Shown here piece by piece: positions 5,893-12,564 of a DNA stretch of 64,000 nucleotides. The stretch lies in IMG/VR virus record IMGVR_UViG_3300029448_008119, positions 1,539-65,538 of that record; one strand, 5' to 3'. This stretch comes from a virus. A program made the translations under genes and the position numbers. The notes under the pieces are model-generated. The model did no database searches. It worked only from the letters and a program-made list of their open reading frames with translations, and had not been told where the DNA came from. Position 1 is the stretch's first letter, and the number at the start of each line of letters is the position of its first letter.

Positions 5893-5971
5893 CGTAAGTG
5901 GTTCACCATCAAGCACTTGCGCCTCGGCGCCCCGCCCCGCCCCGCAAGTCGTTGACTTGCAGGGACTTACG
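5893..5971. repeat. GC-rich dispersed repeat, copy 5 of 5
   Basis: Opens CGTAAGTGGTTCA and closes AGGGACTTACG. The core is CGGCGCCCCGCCCCGCCCCGC. It sits 12 bp beyond the stop of the minus-strand gene at 5983. Confidence 0.85.
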
Positions 5972-5982
5972 GATGATAACAA

Positions 5983-6318
5983 TTAGTTGGGAATTATTTC
6001 ACGAATTCCCTTGACAAGTGCCTTGACCTCGTCACGGCTGAGGCTGACATCCTTATCGCCACCGCATCCGTCGTCACCCAAGATTAGAATCTTTCCAGCC
6101 AAGGGCGAAGGGTAGACGCTCTCGACGAACTCGACGGCACGAGACGTGCCGTTGATCAGTCCCTCGTCGTCGCAGTAGATGACGTTGTCCTTAAGGGCTT
6201 CACCTCGGACGCAAGTGAAACAGTCGCAACCGATATGCTTCTGTATGTCTTCGAAGCCATCGACAGAGACCTCTTTGATGCTTACATCGAATGGATTTAT
6301 AAGTAGTGCTTTGTTCAT
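5983..6318 (-). CDS. DUF3846-like protein (111 aa)
   Basis: MNKALLINPFDVSIKEVSV, then IQKHIGCDCFTCV, then NVIYCDDEGLINGTSRAV, then GKILILGDDGCGGDKDVSLS. This order (N-terminal strand, 'LQ..IGG', 'DEEGL.. N..A', 'G..ilvG.D..G') matches DUF3846, a small domain common in phages, plasmids and mobile elements. It has no assigned activity. It lies 17 nt after the 54-residue gene and shares its promoter. Confidence 0.7.
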   Translation of the reverse strand: MNKALLINPFDVSIKEVSVDGFEDIQKHIGCDCFTCVRGEALKDNVIYCDDEGLINGTSRAVEFVESVYPSPLAGKILILGDDGCGGDKDVSLSRDEVKALVKGIREIIPN

Positions 6319-6335
6319 GGTAGTAGTAGTGTGGG

Positions 6336-6500
6336 TTAAAATTCTAGCGGTGTGAGGTCAAGCTCTTGGTGCTCGACATCAGTGAGGCGATCGACGCAAA
6401 CCTCTGCGTCGTCTCCATCGTTAGTGAGGATTATTGCGTTAGCTCCGTCGATGCCTACGACCTCGACGCGTGTCTTGTTATCTAGTGTAGCGGTTATCAT
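6336..6500 (-). CDS. Acidic small protein with DRL motif (54 aa)
   Basis: Clean ATG-to-TAA frame: MITATLDNKTRVEVVGIDG, then AEVCVDRLTDV, ending LTPLEF. The DRL segment resembles that of the 79-residue product of 4224-4463. The start is supported by a promoter ending 7 bp upstream. It heads a two-gene operon with the DUF3846-like gene. Confidence 0.65.
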   Translation of the reverse strand: MITATLDNKTRVEVVGIDGANAIILTNDGDDAEVCVDRLTDVEHQELDLTPLEF

Positions 6501-6507
6501 GTCTTAC

Positions 6508-6535
6508 AGTATGGTTATTTCTGTGCGGTTGTCAA
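6508..6535 (-). promoter_or_regulatory. Leaderless-type promoter inside the 3' end of the upstream gene
   Basis: Minus strand: TTGACA (6535-6530), 16 bp, CATACT (6513-6508), 7 bp, ATG at 6500. TTGACA encodes Leu-Thr of the upstream 59-residue protein, whose TAA lies in the spacer. Confidence 0.82.
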
Positions 6536-6694
6536 GGCTTTGTTGTAATTAGTTTCTAGCTGAACCTGCTCGGTGCGTCCGTAGATCGCGCCCCAGTTCT
6601 TAGCAGGGATCGCAGGGTATAGCTGACGCTGTGTGTTGTAACTAGACTGAGTGAGGTGGTCGATGACCGAATCTATTTCTTTATTTGTTATCAT
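6515..6694 (-). CDS. MITNKEI paralog B (59 aa)
   Basis: MITNKEIDSVIDHLTQSSYN matches paralog A (5648-5821) at the N-terminus. The middle differs (YPAIPAKNWGAIYGRTEQ). The last residues TTAQK resemble TITQK in the paralog. Unknown function. Its terminal codons overlap the promoter at 6508-6535, exactly as in paralog A. Confidence 0.7.
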   Translation of the reverse strand: MITNKEIDSVIDHLTQSSYNTQRQLYPAIPAKNWGAIYGRTEQVQLETNYNKALTTAQK

Positions 6695-6701
6695 GCCTTA
6701 C

Positions 6702-6729
6702 AGTATAGGGAAGAATCGTGTGGCGTCAA
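6702..6729 (-). promoter_or_regulatory. Leaderless-type promoter
   Basis: Minus strand: TTGACG (6729-6724), 16 bp, TATACT (6707-6702), 7 bp, ATG at 6694. The 197 bp to its right (6730-6926) hold no convincing gene, only C/G runs such as CCCCACCCC and a run of seven G. Confidence 0.8.
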
Positions 6730-6926
6730 GCCCTAATAGCAGAAAAATTAAAGTTTTTTCTACAAACACCCCACCCCATTGTCAAAACTTCTGGGCGCAG
6801 ATATAACAAAACAAGCGGGGGGGAGGGTTTTATCAATCTCCCAAGGCAAAATCACAATTGGAAATTACTTAAGTCGAAAAAAAATCCGAGCCTTATTTCT
6901 ATAGGGGTAAATGTTTATTTTTGGGG

Positions 6927-7172
6927 CTAGTATATTAGTTGACTGATAAAAAGACCAGTCGCTGTTCCACAACAAGCACCTAGCGAATAGGTTATTTTTT
7001 CGCTTAATTTAGAGAAGGCAATACCTTGTATGTTAAAACACCAAACAAAAGATATAAGAAATCCAACAAAGATAGCACCTATAATTTTACCGTTAGCTAT
7101 TTGCCAAGTATTAAGGCACACAAGTGAAACTTGCATCCAAGCGTATATGAATCTTTTTATATTTTTATTCAT
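6927..7172 (-). CDS. Small multi-helix membrane protein (81 aa)
   Basis: The start at ATG 7172 (MNKNIKRFIYAWMQVSLV) is chosen because the longer frame to 7226 runs through the tRNA gene. Three hydrophobic segments are visible: FIYAWMQVSLVCLNTW, IIGAIFVGFLISFVWCF and YSLGACCGTATGLFISQLIY. The tail pattern 'N-I-x-x-I-A-F ... Y-x-x-G-A-x-x-G-x-x-x-G' recalls a family of short phage membrane proteins of unknown function. A holin-like role is possible but unsupported. Confidence 0.6.
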   Translation of the reverse strand: MNKNIKRFIYAWMQVSLVCLNTWQIANGKIIGAIFVGFLISFVWCFNIQGIAFSKLSEKITYSLGACCGTATGLFISQLIY

Positions 7173-7181
7173 TTTAAAGTC

Positions 7182-7253
7182 TAGCTCCACCAGGAATCGA
7201 ACCTGGAACGCAAGATTAGAAATCATGTGTTATATCCGTTTAACTATAGAGCC
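7182..7253 (-). tRNA. tRNA-Arg (anticodon UCU)
   Basis: On the minus strand: acceptor GGCTCTA pairing with TGGAGCT (including G-U pairs), D-arm GTTA/TAAC, anticodon arm CATGA-TTTCTAA-TCTTG with anticodon TCT, and T-arm CCAGG-TTCGATT-CCTGG. The discriminator base is A and CCA is not encoded. One U-U mismatch occurs in the anticodon stem. It would read AGA/AGG, frequent in this AT-rich phage. The 5' end overlaps the stop codon of the HNH gene. Confidence 0.88.
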
Positions 7254-7831
7254 AAATTGCCATTTACTAGCTTAATAAAGTTAACAAATTCTTCGTGGGT
7301 CATATCTCCTTTTGCTTGATTAGCTTCTTTGGAAATAATTTGTAAATTTTCTAAAGTATTTTCTCCTCCCCTAGAGCGTGGAGTGATGTGATCATATTGA
7401 TATTCCTCTGGGCGAGTCCAGCATAAAGTCTTTCCAGTATATCTGCAAGTAAAAATGGTATTAGATTCTTTTATACCGTATTTTGCTTTAACATACTTTA
7501 TTTTAGTCTTTTGTTCCATTGTATCAGATTTGTGGTGTTTCGAGAAATTTTTTAATCTATTCCTATTAGTGGCATGAGCTTCCTTAAAAGTCAAGTCTTT
7601 TATTTTAACTTTTTGTTTGTTTTCTGTTTTGGAGCAAAAAAATCGAGATATGTTCCTGCAGTTCTTTACTTCATAGTTTGGAATCTTTTTTTTCCTTTCT
7701 TGAGCTTTCTTCAGTTGCTTGTCTGGATCTAAATGCCAGCATACGGTAGATCTAGCGCAACCTATTTCTCTAGATATCTCACCTTGATTTAAACCTTTGG
7801 AACTTAGTTCTAATATTTTTTCCTTAAGCAT
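7244..7831 (-). CDS. HNH endonuclease with N-terminal helix-turn-helix (195 aa)
   Basis: The start at ATG 7831 (MLKEKILELSSKGLNQGEIS) is set by a promoter 7 bp upstream. Residues 1-30 read as a helix-turn-helix (QGEISREIGCARSTVCWHL). The C-terminal nuclease part has CRYTGKTLCW, then YDHITPRSRGG, then ENLQIISKEANQAKGD, the HNH pattern with D-H, N and a second catalytic-type region. This is the layout of free-standing homing-type HNH enzymes. Its stop codon TAG lies in the acceptor stem of the downstream tRNA-Arg. Confidence 0.85.
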   Translation of the reverse strand: MLKEKILELSSKGLNQGEISREIGCARSTVCWHLDPDKQLKKAQERKKKIPNYEVKNCRNISRFFCSKTENKQKVKIKDLTFKEAHATNRNRLKNFSKHHKSDTMEQKTKIKYVKAKYGIKESNTIFTCRYTGKTLCWTRPEEYQYDHITPRSRGGENTLENLQIISKEANQAKGDMTHEEFVNFIKLVNGNLAL

Positions 7832-7838
7832 TAAACAA

Positions 7839-7866
7839 ATAATGCATAAAACCCCAAACATGTCAA
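7839..7866 (-). promoter_or_regulatory. Leaderless-type promoter of the HNH gene
   Basis: Minus strand: TTGACA (7866-7861), 16 bp, CATTAT (7844-7839), 7 bp, ATG at 7831. It follows directly on a terminator. Confidence 0.75.
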
Positions 7867-7867
7867 C

Positions 7868-7902
7868 AAAAAAGAGCCGCCCCAAATTAATAAGGCGACT
7901 CT
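7868..7902 (-). terminator. Rho-independent terminator of the 93-aa gene
   Basis: Minus strand: AGAGTCGCC (7902-7894) pairs with GGCGGCTCT (7881-7873) and is followed by a T run. Confidence 0.75.
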
Positions 7903-7921
7903 AGCTCATTTTCTGATTTAA

Positions 7922-8203
7922 TTAAGCAGCTTTGTCTTTACTTGCTCGCCATTTGTCAGCATGAAGTTTGCTCCAAGATTCTTGGGCGCTTTCGATGCCA
8001 ACGTCATGACCAGCCTTTTCAGACTCAAACCACTTGTGTTTTAGTATTTCTGATTGTTCGGCCTTATGTAGTGTGATCTCATACGCGACCCTTAATCCAC
8101 TCTTCTTTGAATTACGATGGTAATAAGGAGAGGTTTCAAGAAGTATTGCCGCGACAAGAATACAAAGCACAAGCCAAGCAGTTCCATATGTTAGTAGTTC
8201 CAT
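7922..8203 (-). CDS. Membrane-anchored HKW-ESEKAG motif protein (93 aa)
   Basis: The N-terminal signal-anchor-like helix is MELLTYGTAWLVLCILVAAI. A polar region follows, ending with SEILKHKWFESEKAGHDVG and WSKLHADKW. The 62-residue plus-strand product of 55343-55531 has the same motif (EILKHKWIESEKAGKDIG). The motif recalls the DUF4032 C-terminal region. Function unknown. A terminator lies 20 bp after the stop. The promoter upstream is not clear. Confidence 0.7.
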   Translation of the reverse strand: MELLTYGTAWLVLCILVAAILLETSPYYHRNSKKSGLRVAYEITLHKAEQSEILKHKWFESEKAGHDVGIESAQESWSKLHADKWRASKDKAA

Positions 8204-8250
8204 AACGGCCTATATTACAGTATAAATCGTGCCAATGTGAAATTAAATAC

Positions 8251-8289
8251 AAAAAAAGCCCCATAATCCTGGGGAAAGGAAAATGGGGC
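8251..8289 (-). terminator. Rho-independent terminator facing left
   Basis: A 7-bp GCCCCAT/ATGGGGC stem followed on the minus strand by seven T. No protein gene precedes it on that strand, which supports the small-RNA reading. Confidence 0.7.
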
Positions 8290-8344
8290 ATAAATTTGTT
8301 ACGACCGATAGCAAACACCAACCACGCGTTTAAGCCTATGGCGG
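8251..8344 (-). ncRNA. Candidate small RNA (~94 nt) with own terminator
   Basis: Between the divergent arms no ORF is convincing. On the minus strand a GTGTAA motif (8358-8353) is placed like the late promoters, predicting a start near 8344. The predicted RNA folds as CCG(CC)ATAG / CTATCGG (8344-8336 with 8311-8305), enclosing AAACGC / GTGTTT. It ends with GCCCCAT / ATGGGGC (8289-8283 with 8264-8258) and seven U. No known class is recognised. Confidence 0.45.
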
Positions 8345-8400
8345 TACTAGTGTTACACAAGAATTTTAAAAAAAAGAAAAAAAATTTTTAAAAGGAAAAA

Positions 8401-8414
8401 GTGTAAAATACTTT
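8401..8414 (+). promoter_or_regulatory. Late-type motif GTGTAA-8-ATG
   Basis: GTGTAAAATA at 8401-8410 sits 8 bp before ATG 8415. A long A/T tract precedes it. There is no Shine-Dalgarno between the motif and the ATG. Confidence 0.6.
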
Positions 8415-9203
8415 ATGTTCGTAGGTTCGGAAGACGCAAAGGTAATAATACAAGGTTATGCGATAACTGGCATTACTGATATATCATTCAACAGCAGTGT
8501 TGAGGAAAAGGCCGTAGTTTTATTGGCTGAAAGGGGTATAAATAGAAAAGTAAATAATGGACATACTGTAGAATGTAAAATTTCTAAATCATATCTTGGA
8601 CAGGATAGGTTACAGGAATTTACTGGAATAACTAATTTATCTGGGCAATTTATTTATGGAACAAACGCAGTAGAATTTGACCAGGCTGCTATCACTTCAT
8701 ATTCCATATCTGCAGACGCGACAAGCTCTCCTAAGGTATCTGTAAGCATAAAAATATTTGGAGATTTTAAACCAGCCGCAATTATACAAGCTGGTACGGC
8801 AGACTACGGATTTGAAAATTTAGGGCCAGAGTCTACATTTATAAATGTTGACAACAGAAACTCTCTTTTGACAAATTTCTCTTATAATGTTAATTTTGAT
8901 GTTAAGCCAACTTATGAAATAAGTTCGACAAAAGCGACAACTTCAAGAATACAATCTCCTATAAAATATTCTACATCCGCAGATATGCTAATGGATGAAC
9001 AAGAATTTGTTGATCTAACAGGTTTGATGGAATCAGAAACTTTTACCAGACCCGTAACATTTGAGATGAAAAACGAAAGCTCCACGGTTTTGAATACATA
9101 CAACATACCGAATGCCAGCATAAGTTCACAGTCGGCGAGTGTGGCAGCTGGAGATTTAGTTAAAATGTCTGTCAAATACCAGGGGCTAGAGTTAAATGTT
9201 TAA
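8415..9203 (+). CDS. Tail-tube-like virion protein (262 aa)
   Basis: The N-terminal part (IIQGYAITGITDISFNSSV ... CKISKSYLGQD ... LSGQFIYGTNAVEFD ... SVSIKIFGDFKP) parallels the N-terminal domain of the next gene's product. The second half (SYNVNFDVKPTYEI ... VTFEMKNESS ... GDLVKMSVKYQG) looks like a second beta-rich domain. Other virion genes (24836-26320, 37205-38257, 38257-39750) have similar two-domain layouts. A major tail or tube-like role is inferred from that and from the late motif. No catalytic residues are seen. The end overlaps the next gene by 8 nt. Confidence 0.6.
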   Translation: MFVGSEDAKVIIQGYAITGITDISFNSSVEEKAVVLLAERGINRKVNNGHTVECKISKSYLGQDRLQEFTGITNLSGQFIYGTNAVEFDQAAITSYSISADATSSPKVSVSIKIFGDFKPAAIIQAGTADYGFENLGPESTFINVDNRNSLLTNFSYNVNFDVKPTYEISSTKATTSRIQSPIKYSTSADMLMDEQEFVDLTGLMESETFTRPVTFEMKNESSTVLNTYNIPNASISSQSASVAAGDLVKMSVKYQGLELNV

Positions 9204-10878
9204 CGAATCACGAGAGAGTAACATAATCCTACAGGGTGTTCTTTTAACTGGAATAAAAGATATTTCTTTCAGTTCGTCTGTAAGCGAAAGTTCTACAAAA
9301 TTATTAAATAATAAAGGGATAAAAAGAAAAATTTATGGGCCCCCTAAAACCACTTGCTCATTTTCAAAAGCTTACAATGGCAAAGATTTTATCCAAAGTT
9401 TGACAGGGGCAAGTAATTTATCTGGTCAATTTATATATAAAGATAATGCTATAGATTTTTCAGACGCAGCGATATCTAATTATACTTTAAATTTAGACGA
9501 AGATGGATTTGCAGAAATAAGCGTAACAATGCAGATATTTGGGAATATGAATCCGACAACAAATTTGCAATTGTCTACAGCATCCGAAGATTTTCCAATA
9601 CTTGATCAAACGCCCACAATAACTCATTTTGACTTAGGTAGTAAAAATTCAGCGATCAAATCATTAAATTATCAGGCTTCTCTTAACCCCAAAAGTTCAA
9701 ACAATATTGGTAGCATAATTTCTTCTAATGTAGATTTCACATCTCCCACGACGCACAGCATATCCGCCGATATAGAGATGTTAGAACAAGAAGTTGAAGA
9801 CGTAACTGGTTTTGCAGAAAACGATCAACTAACAAAAAATATAGATATAATATTTGGGACTCCAGGTAATAAAACAAGTATTGATAGAATTTTAGAAATT
9901 CAATCTACAGTTAGAGATATTGAATCTAGCGGGTTTGATTTGAGTGATTTAGATTTTTCTGTGGGTCCATGCGCTTATAACGCTTTTCAGTTTAATGAAT
10001 CTTCAATATCAAATCAAAATTTAAATGCAAAGGCTGGAGAAGTAGTGCAGTTAAAAAATCAATATAATGCATACACTAATATAAAAAAAATAACAGGATC
10101 AATTCCAGTTCCACTTCAATTTCCAACATGCGATAGTCATTTGCAAAAATTAGAAAATAATTTAAATCTCGCGCTTGGTCGACCACTTGATGTTTTTTTT
10201 ACTAACCAAGTAGATTTTGAAAATAGGAATGTTGGAGAAACAAATTTTAATTTATTCTCTGGCCAAACATCCACAGTTGTGGCATTAGAAGAATCAGATT
10301 TTGAGAATAGGCCAATAGGAGAGCACGTACAAAATATTTTGGCTTTTACGGATTTTTACAAACATTTAGTTGACTTTGAAAATGATACGGTTGGAGCTCA
10401 AAATTTAATTTTCCCTCGCGATCCACTTTTATTCGACGAAACAGAAACATTCGAGCTATCTACAAAAGGGGCTACTGGTCTGATTCACCTAACAGGCACT
10501 TTGGATATGCAGATAACTTTTGAAAATTTCTCAAAAGGAGCAACAGGATTAATTGAGCCAACTATTGTTAATGATTTTTCCCATGAGGTTGATTTAGAGG
10601 GTGAAACCGTTGGAGCAGTAAGCTCAAATTTAAATCAGCTAATAATTGATAATACTTTTTTTAATGAAACCGATTTAGAGGGCGAAACCGTGGGGGCGGT
10701 GAGTACGAATTTAAATCAGCTAATATTTGATAATTTTTTCAATGAGGTTGATTTAGAGGACCTTTCGATTGGTTCAACAGGATTAATTGATCTTAAAATT
10801 AATAATACTTTTTTCAATGAAAATGATTTCGAGGGAGAAACTGTTGGGCAAATTAGCACAAATCTAATCAATTTATAA
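9196..10878 (+). CDS. Tail-tube-like protein with C-terminal tandem repeats (560 aa)
   Basis: Residues 1-290 resemble the preceding product (NIILQGVLLTGIKDISFSSS ... CSFSKAYNGKDF ... LSGQFIYKDNAIDFS ... VTMQIFGNMNP). Residues about 330-560 carry repeats of roughly 25-30 residues built on 'DFENRxVGE' or 'DLEGETVGAVSTNLNQLI', the last four very similar and visible at DNA level from about 10582 to 10870. These acidic repeats could form a fibre or decoration on the virion surface. Function is inferred. It starts inside the end of the upstream gene. Confidence 0.6.
   Translation: MFNESRESNIILQGVLLTGIKDISFSSSVSESSTKLLNNKGIKRKIYGPPKTTCSFSKAYNGKDFIQSLTGASNLSGQFIYKDNAIDFSDAAISNYTLNLDEDGFAEISVTMQIFGNMNPTTNLQLSTASEDFPILDQTPTITHFDLGSKNSAIKSLNYQASLNPKSSNNIGSIISSNVDFTSPTTHSISADIEMLEQEVEDVTGFAENDQLTKNIDIIFGTPGNKTSIDRILEIQSTVRDIESSGFDLSDLDFSVGPCAYNAFQFNESSISNQNLNAKAGEVVQLKNQYNAYTNIKKITGSIPVPLQFPTCDSHLQKLENNLNLALGRPLDVFFTNQVDFENRNVGETNFNLFSGQTSTVVALEESDFENRPIGEHVQNILAFTDFYKHLVDFENDTVGAQNLIFPRDPLLFDETETFELSTKGATGLIHLTGTLDMQITFENFSKGATGLIEPTIVNDFSHEVDLEGETVGAVSSNLNQLIIDNTFFNETDLEGETVGAVSTNLNQLIFDNFFNEVDLEDLSIGSTGLIDLKINNTFFNENDFEGETVGQISTNLINL
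10582..10875 (+). repeat. In-gene tandem repeats (~80-100 bp units)
   Basis: At least four units encode 'F(F/N)NExDLEGETVGAVS.NLNQLI.DN'. The second and third are nearly identical in DNA (for example GATTTAGAGGG.GAAACCGT at 10591 and 10671), which suggests recent duplication. Confidence 0.7.
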
Positions 10879-10884
10879 AATAAA

Positions 10885-10898
10885 GTGTAATAAGATAT
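10885..10898 (+). promoter_or_regulatory. Late-type motif GTGTAA-8-ATG
   Basis: GTGTAATAAG (10885-10894) ends 4 bp before ATG 10899, with 8 bp between GTGTAA and the ATG. It follows directly after the upstream stop. Confidence 0.6.
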
Positions 10899-11834
10899 AT
10901 GCCAGGTGGATATATATTTAGTAAACAGCTAGAGGATGTGGAAGGTGTAGCGACTTTTGAGAAATCGCTTATAATAGACCCAAATTACGCCTATCAGGTG
11001 CCCTTTAACTTCGGAAGTACTTGGAATGATATAAAAATAGGTATGTTTGTCAGTTACGTACAAACTGGAGTAGGGGTTGATTCGAATGATAATGCAATTA
11101 ACGGAAATTCAGGTGTGCCGACTGCGTCAATAATACAAGCTGGTGGCGTATCAAATGATGGTTTTAATTATGTTGGGATAATGAAAACATCTTCGAGTAA
11201 TTCTTTACCACTTGCTTCAGATAATGCTGGGTATTTAGGACTTCAAGCGGATTCAGTGAGGATAGAAGACAACAATACCACTGCCTACAATAAACTTTAT
11301 CACAGCGATGAGACTAGTTCTAGCAGTACCGCAGGCGATGCTAGATTTATAGCCACTAACGGATCGACCACCTTAGAATCAAAACGATTTAAAGATGGCC
11401 AAGGAAATTTTAATGTAATTGGGCTGCAAGCTGCTGACGCCGAGGCGGGAGATGGTTCTTGCGAAAACACGACCCTTTTTTGTGATTATTGGGGAATGAG
11501 GTTTACGGTAATTGATCCTGGTAATACAAGCACTCAAAGAATAAGGTTTACGGCATCAATAAATGGGACGTCCAGTACTCAGAATACTTTTGGATCTTCC
11601 AGAGCTATATCAGATACGTCTATACAAGCATTAAAATTATTAATGAATGGTGTTGGAGAATTTCAATATAAAGCAAGCAGTGCGAATATGCATAATTCAA
11701 CCACTCTCAGCGATGGGTTTGATTGGAATAATGGCTTAACTGCATATACTCTTCCAGATTCACTCTTTTTCTACAACGCTTTCACAGATATTAGGCCAAG
11801 AATTCATGCTTGGGCGGTTAAAAAGATATCTTAA
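10899..11834 (+). CDS. Putative virion protein (311 aa)
   Basis: MPGGYIFSKQLEDVEG at the start, then Ser/Thr/Asn/Gly-rich beta-type sequence (for example NSGVPTASIIQAGGVSNDGF). The C-terminus is NAFTDIRPRIHAWAVKKIS. There are no membrane segments or enzyme motifs. Composition resembles phage fibre or decoration proteins. Own late-type motif. I do not recognise the family. Confidence 0.5.
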   Translation: MPGGYIFSKQLEDVEGVATFEKSLIIDPNYAYQVPFNFGSTWNDIKIGMFVSYVQTGVGVDSNDNAINGNSGVPTASIIQAGGVSNDGFNYVGIMKTSSSNSLPLASDNAGYLGLQADSVRIEDNNTTAYNKLYHSDETSSSSTAGDARFIATNGSTTLESKRFKDGQGNFNVIGLQAADAEAGDGSCENTTLFCDYWGMRFTVIDPGNTSTQRIRFTASINGTSSTQNTFGSSRAISDTSIQALKLLMNGVGEFQYKASSANMHNSTTLSDGFDWNNGLTAYTLPDSLFFYNAFTDIRPRIHAWAVKKIS

Positions 11835-11843
11835 AGAGATGCA

Positions 11844-12536
11844 ATGTCTAAATTAGAATTTAAACAGTTAAATCAAAAAATAAGATTTAAGGATCGCAAA
11901 TTTAAATTTACTGAAAATCAAGTAAATCTTTTAAAAACAACTTTAGACTCAAATACTAAGTTAATGTTTTTGGCTGGTCCAGCTGGCACAGCAAAAACTT
12001 ATATGGCCGTCTATTGCGCTCTTCAGTCTATAATAGACTCAGACCTAGAAAAAGATATACTGTACGTTAGAAGCATAGCTGAAAGCTCTCAAAGAAGCCT
12101 TGGGTCTTTACCTGGCTCTATAGATGAAAAATTTGGAGTGTTCGCTTCTCCATTTTATGACAAATTAGAGGAGATGCTAGAAATTCAGGATATAAAACTT
12201 CTTAGAGAAAAAAAACAATTCGAATGTATCCCAGTCAATTTTGTAAGAGGTGCCAATTGGAATGATAGAATTGTCATAGTAGATGAAGCTCAAAATTTTA
12301 CACATGCAGAACTTTTAACAGTGTTAACAAGAATTGGAGAAAATTCAAAAATAATAATCTGTGGAGATATGATGCAAAGTGATATTAAAGTAAGTGGTTT
12401 TTCAAAAATATTTAACGCATTTGACGACGAGGAATCAAAAGATAATGGAATTCATTGTGTAAAGTTTACAAACAAAGATATAAAAAGAAGCAAAATACTT
12501 AAATTTATTGTAGCTAAACTAGAAGATAAAATTTAA
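11844..12536 (+). CDS. phoH: PhoH-like ATPase
   Basis: Walker A GPAGTAKT at residues 45-52, a YVRSIAESSQRSLGSLPGS region, and Walker B IVIVDEAQNFTHAE followed by LTRIGENSKIIICGDMMQSD. This is the PhoH-family P-loop ATPase (230 residues, the usual phage length). PhoH-like genes are common in marine phages; the phage role is not settled, with RNA or nucleotide metabolism proposed. A Shine-Dalgarno (AAGAGA) lies before the ATG, 10 nt after the upstream stop. It may be co-transcribed with the 311-residue gene. Confidence 0.92.
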   Translation: MSKLEFKQLNQKIRFKDRKFKFTENQVNLLKTTLDSNTKLMFLAGPAGTAKTYMAVYCALQSIIDSDLEKDILYVRSIAESSQRSLGSLPGSIDEKFGVFASPFYDKLEEMLEIQDIKLLREKKQFECIPVNFVRGANWNDRIVIVDEAQNFTHAELLTVLTRIGENSKIIICGDMMQSDIKVSGFSKIFNAFDDEESKDNGIHCVKFTNKDIKRSKILKFIVAKLEDKI

Positions 12537-12564
12537 AAAATTATTTTTAAACTTATAATAAAAT

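Noticed and set aside
6718-6930. Plus-strand 70-residue frame in the gap between 6729 and 6927
   Set aside because: Starts inside a minus-strand promoter; no motif or plausible domain; neighbouring genes run the other way.
7244-7885. Longer HNH start at 7885
   Set aside because: It would translate the promoter and most of the terminator stem; the ATG at 7831 fits the promoter geometry.
8136-8360. Minus-strand 74-residue frame over the divergent junction
   Set aside because: It would translate the terminator hairpin and the candidate small RNA and ends inside another gene.
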